DNA from: Cristatella mucedo
Taxonomy: Eukaryota; Bryozoa; Phylactolaemata; Cristatellidae
Direction of reading: 5' to 3'
Assembly: GCA_009760855.2 (NCBI GenBank)
Contig: WPIO01000048.1
Location: 677,501-702,500 of the forward strand
DNA: 25,000 nt
Part shown: piece by piece, positions 19,402 through 25,000 of the stretch
Layout: every line of letters starts with the position of its first letter
Numbering within the stretch: the stretch's first letter is position 1
Translations under genes and position numbers: made by a program
The notes under the pieces: model-generated
The model's database searches: none
The model's input: only the letters and a program-made list of their open reading frames with translations
What the model was told of the DNA's origin: nothing

Positions 19402-20356
19402 CCGCTGTTGCCCTCAGCCCTGACAACGTCGTCGCTCTCGGCTCAGACCGCTCGAGTCGCGTCGTCTGCGGGCTTCGCGCCCTCTGCGGCGGCGTTCGGT
19501 CGTTGGCGGCGGTGGACAGTGCGTCACGCTCGGGCCGCACCACTGGCTTCCTGTCGCAATCAACACTCTCGACCTGGCTCTACGCCGCCGCAGCCGCCGG
19601 CGTCGCAGGCGCCGCTTCGCCCCCTTCAGCTTTTTAGCCAGTACTTAACCTGCAATGCGCCGCCGACATTTTGAGAGCGGCGCGACGTAGCGGAAACCCT
19701 CAGCTCCGGCGGGTGACGTCCGCGGAGCGACCGTCGGCTGGCCGAGGTCGTCGGCAACCGGAGGTTGGCCCGGCCGACGGCGAGCGGAACTGCCGGTTGG
19801 ACGCCAGTGTATTGTGCGCGCGCGCCCATTGGACGCAGTGCGACCAATGCCCGTCAACCTCAAACGTTCCTGAATTACGCGTGACCGGCCTGGCTGGCCC
19901 GGGCGGTAGCTGCAGATTTAGTCCAGGCAATGGCCGGCACGCTGCGATGCGGCGGTCCACTTGTCTGGGCGGCGACTTGCGGAAGGCTTGACTATTGTTC
20001 AAACTTCCGCGGTCAAACGGCCGACTACCGTACCTTTGCGCACGCCCCCATGCCTCAGCGGCTTAGCGAACGTCCGCGGTGCTTGAGCGTGCGTGCACTC
20101 GCGCATTCGCTGGGGACTGCGCCTGTACGCGTACGTGTGTGCGCGCGCATTCGTATCCGTGAGGGCCAGCCATCTTTGCTGTGGGGAGCCAACTGAGAGC
20201 GTCGGTGCGAGCTGACGTATCAGAGGCGTAGTAAGGGGTTGGCAGGGAAGGGGACAGATGTCCCCTGGCGCCAAAGCCAAGCGGGCGCCAAAAGAGAAAT
20301 GCATGTAATGTAATTGAAATACAATAATGAAATACGGGAATGTACTTTAATGTACA
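19401..20356. other. No gene recognised; GC-rich, Z-DNA-prone tract, possible transposon end
   Basis: Overlapping frames on both strands lack known domains. Bases 20124-20150 alternate purine and pyrimidine. At 20220 the word CAGAGGCGTAGTA, followed by a G-rich stretch and GGCGCCAAAG, resembles hAT-type transposon ends, but no partner repeat was found. Confidence 0.35.
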
Positions 20357-20876
20357 ATACAATACATTACATTAACTACACGTAATACATGTAATGTATC
20401 TCCGCCTGTAACTCAGCCGCACAGTCATTAAGACTATGTGTGTGTTACGCAGGAGAGTTTTGTATAGCCCACTCGCAGCCTAAGCGGCTTTCGGTACGCA
20501 TTCGGTAACCAACAGACTTCATCTCACGCAACAAAGAGAAAGTGGACAGCATAGCAGAGTCAGGAAAGCCGTTGAGGTAGTGAGTAACATGGAAGTAGCA
20601 GCTCAGAAGCACTGAAAAGGATGAACCATCGTCGGCAGCGGGAGAGTTGCTGTCGTTGCGTAAGAATCGCGGAAGCGAGTTTAACATTCTAGGACCTACA
20701 GAGCTAAAGCTTCCGTCGCCAACGGTCTTTACGCGGAGAAATGGAACAACTAATTTACTGTCCACATAGAACCTGAGGGCGCTCGGAGGCTGAAACGGGT
20801 GCAGCAGTTCAGCTAGGTATAGAGGAGCCATGCCGTGGTGGGCCTAGTGGGTCAGCGTAAGAACTTTGCTCTGTAT
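20357..20876 (-). mobile_element. LINE family A copy A3 (5'-truncated)
   Basis: On the minus strand it matches A1 from AGCAAAGTTCTTACGCTGAC (about 20870) to the TTACA-type tail (20357-20405). It encodes LYLAELLHPFQ, LVVPFLRVKTVG, FSSVGPRMLNSLPRFLRN and NSPA-stop. The codon before VDSKL is TAT here, where A1 has TGA, which shows that the A1 stop is a mutation. The frame 20831-20445 is open, but no enzyme domain remains. Confidence 0.88.
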
Positions 20877-21868
20877 GGACTGTGCACATTTCTTTAAAAG
20901 CGCTTTCGCGTGAGAATGCCAATCTTGATTGATTTCAAGAACGTCCTTATTTCAACGAACACGACTATTGCTGGCTAGGCTAATTAAGCGCCTTTGCATA
21001 CCTAAACCAAGCTGTAGCTTGACACTCTGACGGCACACACGCGACGAAACGGAAACACCGAGGGGGCTTCAATCACCTTGTATTTAGCTGGCGCTCTCAG
21101 CACAACAAGCACCGGCCCGTTCAACACCCCCCGTCCGCGTTCCAACTGATAAACTTTCATCTGTTCCAACTTCCCCTCCGCTCGCTTCATCCTGCCTGCC
21201 ACAGGCGGGCTGTGTCATGCTTAGGGAGAGCCTGGCCTGCTACGCCGCGTCAAGGGCGAACCGAAGTGCCGTGGCTGAGCACCGACGCACCATTAGACCA
21301 CACAGGCTAGACTTAACTGGCTGCGCAACGACAACCCAGCAGTCATGGCTGGCCAATTTTAAGGTGTCCAAAGGGGAGTACAATACTGTCCAGAAATGAG
21401 AAGACAGTTTTTTAAATTGCAATAACCGCATCTTGAACCTGTCAAGAATTCGTGCTGCAAGTCAAGATTCCGTTTTCATCGCCTTTTTGGAACAATTGAG
21501 AGCACCTACTTATTCTTATCAAGATCAACTCTGAGGTGAGAAGAACTGAAGAAAGTCTTAGCCATCACTGTAACGCGACTCTGCAACAATGTGGAGTGCA
21601 AGAGTGGATGCTGTGAAAAGCTACCAGTGATGGACTGCTGATCAGCATTGTCGGTCGCTTAGAGCCACTCTCTGAGGACGCAAGCGGAGCACTTGCAACA
21701 AGAAGTGAAGCTGGCCGTCTCCTACATTGTATTTTTAACTTTAACTTGTTATCTCTGCTGCCATTATGGTACAGCACTTAAGAAAGATCGACCGCGTTCA
21801 GAGAAGACTTCCGGATCCACACTTGAACTTCAGAGACGCCTCTTTTGACCTCCACTCTCTTAAAAGAA
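20877..21868. other. No gene seen
   Basis: Unique-looking sequence with only short frames. No RNA gene, array or known repeat recognised. Confidence 0.5.
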
Positions 21869-22050
21869 AATCCTAGCTGATTAAACAGCCTCTTTTTTTA
21901 TAGCGACAGAAGAGCCTTTACGGCTATCACCACCGCTTGCAGTGGCGATAAAGAAACGCCCGCCGCAGGAATCGAACCCACGACCTCGGGACCGAGGTCG
22001 TGAAAGCAACCACCTTACCTGGTGTGCCATCACGGCTCACCAAATAAATA
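21869..22050 (-). mobile_element. tRNA-derived SINE, unit 1 of a head-to-tail dimer
   Basis: On the minus strand the A box region TGGCACACCAGG (22029-22018) is followed by a perfect B box GGTTCGATTCC (21978-21968), a GC-rich body and GCTGTTTAATCAGC, which can form a small hairpin. Unit length is 182 bp. The plus-strand CGACCTCGGGACCGAGGTCG (21980-21999) is a strong inverted repeat inside the tRNA-like part. It lies directly downstream, on the minus strand, of unit 2. Confidence 0.8.
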
Positions 22051-22220
22051 AATCCTAGCTGATTAAACAGCCTCTTTTGTATAGCGACAGAAGAGCCTTT
22101 ACGGCTATCACCACCGCTTGCAGTGGCGTTAAAGGATCGCCCCACCGCAGGAATCGAACCCACGACCTCGGGACCGAGGCCGTGAAAGCAACCGCCTTAC
22201 CCAGTGTGCCATCACGGCTT
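22051..22220 (-). mobile_element. tRNA-derived SINE, unit 2 of a head-to-tail dimer
   Basis: The A box TGGCACACTGG (22211-22201) and the perfect B box GGTTCGATTCC (22160-22150) are 40 bp apart, good spacing for a Pol III internal promoter. On the minus strand the unit ends in AATCAGCTAGGATT and an ATTTATTT tail that joins straight to unit 1. It differs from unit 1 at roughly ten positions, so the dimer is not brand new. Confidence 0.82.
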
Positions 22221-22733
22221 GAGTTGTCAAGACTTCGAGAAGATCTGTGCCAAGAATTACTAATAGCAGCCAAAATGAGATGTTATTTGTGTGGAGTTGC
22301 AGTTGAGCAAAACATCTGCCGAAGGCCACAGATGCTTGGAGAACTCTCTTAACATGCTCGTCTCTCGGCAGAGGATGAGATTTTAAGAATGATAAAGGAC
22401 AGCATAGCCTATCTCCGATAAGAAATTACAACTAGTTTTACCCGGCTCATAAATCAGGATGCCAAATTTAGTTTCCTTTTGGAATTTCAGAAGCTTTTGA
22501 AGATACTTGACCAAATCAACTTTACTAGCAATGTGTATATCTTGGCGGTTTCGATTGTTTAAACGTGGATAGAACAGTGCTGTCCAACATAATTTGTGAC
22601 TGTAAAATGCTTCTTGCTACACTGCACGATTCTGCACTAAATAGACCGCGGGTCTTTCATTATCCGTTATGGAGAAGATGTGTTCCCTAATTTGAGAGTT
22701 GCCTTGCAAGTTTTTCAAGAGTTTTTTTTGCAA
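22221..22733. other. No gene seen
   Basis: AT-leaning sequence with short frames only; no element recognised. Confidence 0.45.
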
Positions 22734-22897
22734 GATTTACGAGTTTCCGCTAAAAAAGTGGCTAAATTACACGATCTCGATTGCCAGAGAGAGAGAGAGA
22801 GAGAGAGAGGGAGGGAGTAGGAGAGAGAGGAAAAAAGTGTGAGAGAGAGCATGAGAGAGAGAGAGAGAGAGGGAGAGAGTAAGAGAGAAGGAGAGAG

Positions 22898-22976
<79 letters not shown>
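22734..22976 (-). repeat. (GA)n array plus flank; inverted copy of 16512-16758
   Basis: The reverse complement matches 16512-16758 in the 52-bp unique flank (one difference seen, GCTAAATT against GGTAAATT) and in the order of microsatellite interruptions. Repeat counts differ. Homology stops at GATTTAC (22734) on one side and within the (GA)n run on the other. Confidence 0.85.
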
Positions 22977-22977
<1 letters not shown>

Positions 22978-23010
22978 GTAATTCTAAAACCTCTGCAGAA
23001 TCCAAGTGAT

Positions 23011-23011
<1 letters not shown>

Positions 23012-23092
<81 letters not shown>

Positions 23093-23117
23093 TCTCTCTC
23101 CCTCCCTCCCTCTCTCC
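23012..23117. repeat. (CT)n microsatellite convergent with the (GA)n array
   Basis: CT units are perfect to 23088, then CCATCT and CTCCCTCCC variants follow. Only about 35 bp separate it from the (GA)n array ending at 22976, so the two arms are complementary within one strand. Confidence 0.95.
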
Positions 23118-24071
23118 GAGGAACAGAACGAGCTTAACTACTTGCGGCAGCGGCGGCGTTGGCGAAATTCATCAGTCGCAGCCCCTTCGTCAAAGGAAAG
23201 GAGGGACATGGCTGAACCTCTAAGATTTTTTGACCAACCAGGTTGCAGCCACGGTAGCACACTCCAAACTGAATATAAATAAACCAGCCTGGACAGAACC
23301 AGGAAGCTAATAAGACTTGCAAGATATGACATTACAGCACGGAGGATTGTCGTGTCTTAATGGGTGGAGACACTTTGCTAACATTTCTTCTGCTTCTGCT
23401 CTCTTTTGAGTTGAAGTCGAACACGCATTGCTGCGCCTTTTTCTGTTAAGTGATGGACATGCATATCTGGAATGTGTTATTTTTTAGCCGCGGTTTCCAT
23501 TATTTAACGACGCCACGCTTGCGTACGCACTAAATTTATAGTCTTACAACGAGAGTACAGCAATCGTAAGGGCTAAAAAGGCAGCAGGAAAAGCAGCATG
23601 ATTGTGCATGAAAAGCATTAAGTTTTAGGCCTGAGGTCAAGGTGCGCGCACTTCACTGCAACCACGCCGCTTTTGAGTCCGCAGCAGAAAGTCGTTTTTT
23701 TCGCTGAAAGTGGCGATGTGAGGCTCCCTTCTGCTGCTATATCAATGAGGCTGCTTCATGAGCCGAACTTTACTGAGCTTTAGCTCTGAGCTCTCAGCTC
23801 TTGGCGAGCGCGAGGAGATTGCCGGGGCGGCTTCACCCTACTGCTTGGGTTTCATGAGATTCGCCTCGATCGCGCACCGTGGCCTTACGTGCTACGAAAC
23901 CATAGCAGTGCGGTTACACTAAACTTACGGCAATATAATTTTGACGAACAACCGTCGCCTGGCACAGCGTCCTTCGATGCTTCCGGACGCATTTCTATCC
24001 ACTGTAGCCTGGCATTCTGACGTCCCTTCCATGTTCGACTCAACCCGTAGTAGCAGAAAACGATTGCAATA
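23118..24071. other. No gene seen
   Basis: Unique-looking sequence with short frames on the minus strand near 23134-23332 and 23885-24188, none with a recognisable domain. A GGCAGCGGCGGCG word lies near 23144. Confidence 0.45.
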
Positions 24072-24111
24072 GTCAGCATTGACTCTGCAGTGCTGCAGAG
24101 TCAATGCTGAC
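24072..24111. repeat. 40-bp near-perfect palindrome
   Basis: The 19-base arm GTCAGCATTGACTCTGCAG is followed by TG and the exact reverse complement of the arm. Complementarity ends sharply at both outer edges. It could form a cruciform or a tight RNA hairpin. Confidence 0.95.
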
Positions 24112-24542
24112 ATAGACTCTACTGATACGGCGCAGGCAGTGCAGTGCAGTGTCGAAGAGTGTGAAGAATTATCTCTACGCCTCTGCACTTAGAACTAGGC
24201 CGGCAGTCGCGAACACATTCTGTACATATTCTATCTAGTACAACTGCTCAACTCTAAAAAACTCGATAGAGCTCTTGTAAACGAGGCTCGCTGTAATGCT
24301 CTCTACTTTTAGATGCGGTGCAAGCTCCGCACACTCCATAGATGGGCGCCGGAGGCGGAACAACGACTTCCTTCTTGATATATGCAACGGAACGACCAAG
24401 GAGGATAACAGTGGCGGAGCCCAAGCTACAGTGGCCTGTTAAGCGCATCCGACGAAGGCCTATAGAACGTCACTTCCCACCCGGGCACCCCCTCTTACTT
24501 CACGGATTTCCAGCTTCCCGGTGGCACTGGCAGCGCGACCGT
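24112..24542. other. Upstream region of the second IL-17-like gene, no gene seen
   Basis: Contains a GCAGT-repeat word near 24138-24150 and a GGATTTCC at 24504-24511. It does not visibly match the region upstream of copy 1 except for short words next to the TATA element. The frame running into exon 1 from 24342 is open but non-homologous to copy 1 and probably untranslated or untranscribed. Confidence 0.45.
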
Positions 24543-24550
24543 TACATAAG
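24543..24550 (+). promoter_or_regulatory. Weakened TATA element of the second IL-17-like gene
   Basis: TACATAAG stands at the place of TATATAAG in copy 1. Base 24545 (C) is the last mismatch before unbroken identity starts at 24546. Upstream the two copies share only scattered short words, such as GCTTCCCGG and GGATTTCC. This copy may therefore have a weaker or differently regulated promoter. Confidence 0.45.
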
Positions 24551-25000
24551 CACCCGGCAGCTCAATGGTAGCCAAAAGCGAGTCGATCGAGCCGCGAAGC
24601 AGACCAAGACGGACCGCCGCGCTTACTCCGAAAGGCCGAGCCGAGCCGCCGCCGCCGCCGCCATCTACTTCTCTCTGCCGTCCGGCATGCTTCGTGACGT
24701 CATGGGCGTTCTCCTCCTAGTGCTGGGCGCGTACTTCGGAGGCGCAACTGCAGCGCCGGTGGCGAACGCTTCGTCCTCCGCCTGCGCCGAGCCGAGCAAC
24801 GCCTCCCTCGACAGTCAGCTCCGGTCGGTCGCGTCCAACTCGACGGCGTTCAACGGAACCTTTGCTGCAGCCCTGATCACCTTGAGCCCGTCGCCCGACG
24901 AGATAACCAACTGCTCGGCTCTGCCCGCCGTGTCCAGCTACGCTCCGTTCAGACGGAGAACTACTTGTCCCTGGTAAGCGGCTAGCGGGCTGGGGCCGCT
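24546..25000 (+). repeat. Direct repeat of 13074-13528 (IL-17 tandem duplication)
   Basis: The 455 bases from the TATA region through the 5' leader, exon 1 and the first 27 bases of intron 1 match 13074-13528 with no difference found by eye, including the (CCG) tract in the leader. The repeat runs off the window. Perfect identity including the intron suggests recent duplication, gene conversion, or an assembly duplicate of one allele. Confidence 0.9.
24687..24973 (+). CDS. IL17-like: Second IL-17-like gene, exon 1 only (cut by window end)
   Basis: Exon 1 encodes the same 95 complete codons plus the first two bases of the Trp96 codon as the first gene, with no base difference seen. The following intron start (24974-25000) is also identical, so this is a DNA-level duplication and not a processed copy. 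The signal peptide, five N-terminal glycosylation sequons and the TTCPW start of the IL-17 signature are all present. Exon 2 with the rest of the domain would lie beyond the window. The frame is open upstream to 24342, but the homologous ATG at 24687 is preferred because it begins the signal peptide, as in copy 1. The offset between copies is 11,472 bp. Confidence 0.85.

Noticed and set aside
21968-22220. Functional tRNA genes
   Set aside because: A and B boxes are good, but the cloverleaf is not convincing and the units carry a body and tail of a SINE.
24342-24686. Extended 211-residue start for the second IL-17 copy
   Set aside because: The extension has no counterpart in copy 1, lacks a signal peptide and crosses the inferred core promoter.

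Overview
This window is eukaryotic, and almost certainly from an invertebrate animal. It has one spliced gene with GT-AG introns, a TATA-type promoter and an AATAAA signal. It also has fossils of non-LTR retrotransposons of the L2/CR1 (Jockey) type, tRNA-derived SINEs, and many (CT)n/(GA)n microsatellites. The protein gene is an interleukin-17-like cytokine, a family found in echinoderms, amphioxus, tunicates, molluscs and annelids. I cannot name the phylum or species from sequence alone.

Layout. 1-2100: a rearranged end fragment of LINE family A, a (TA)n tract, a decayed family B 3' end and a decayed family A reverse-transcriptase fragment. 2100-9730: no gene recognised; (CT)n arrays, a (CCG)n tract, a decayed SINE and a long cryptic TGTCTC-rich stretch. 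9733-11923: a family B LINE interrupted by a younger family A LINE that still shows reverse-transcriptase motifs. 11924-13070: a (CGG)n tract, an 11-copy 19-bp minisatellite and the IL-17 promoter region. 13071-14300: the complete IL-17-like gene (two coding exons, 174 aa). 14390-16706: a (CT)n array, a decayed LINE on the minus strand, and a second nested pair in which a young family B LINE sits inside an older relative (family C). 17450-18926: a tRNA-derived SINE whose tail matches the family B LINE tail, a (GA)n array and a minus-strand family B LINE. 18927-24540: no gene; a 30-base poly-C run, a minus-strand family A LINE, a head-to-tail SINE dimer, an inverted copy of a microsatellite-bearing repeat, convergent (GA)n/(CT)n arrays and a 40-bp near-perfect palindrome. 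24546-25000: a second IL-17-like gene, identical to the first from the TATA region through exon 1 into intron 1, cut by the window end.

The most interesting signal is this IL-17-like tandem pair, about 11.5 kb apart. Identity is complete over 455 bp and stops inside the core promoter, so the two copies would make the same N-terminal half from different upstream sequences. The complete protein has also lost both members of one conserved IL-17 disulfide pair (Ser and Tyr at those places) while keeping the other pair. The LINE/SINE layer gives a relative timeline: A inserted into B, B inserted into C, and a SINE that probably borrows the B-type LINE machinery. All annotation is from reading the sequence; no alignments or searches were run.
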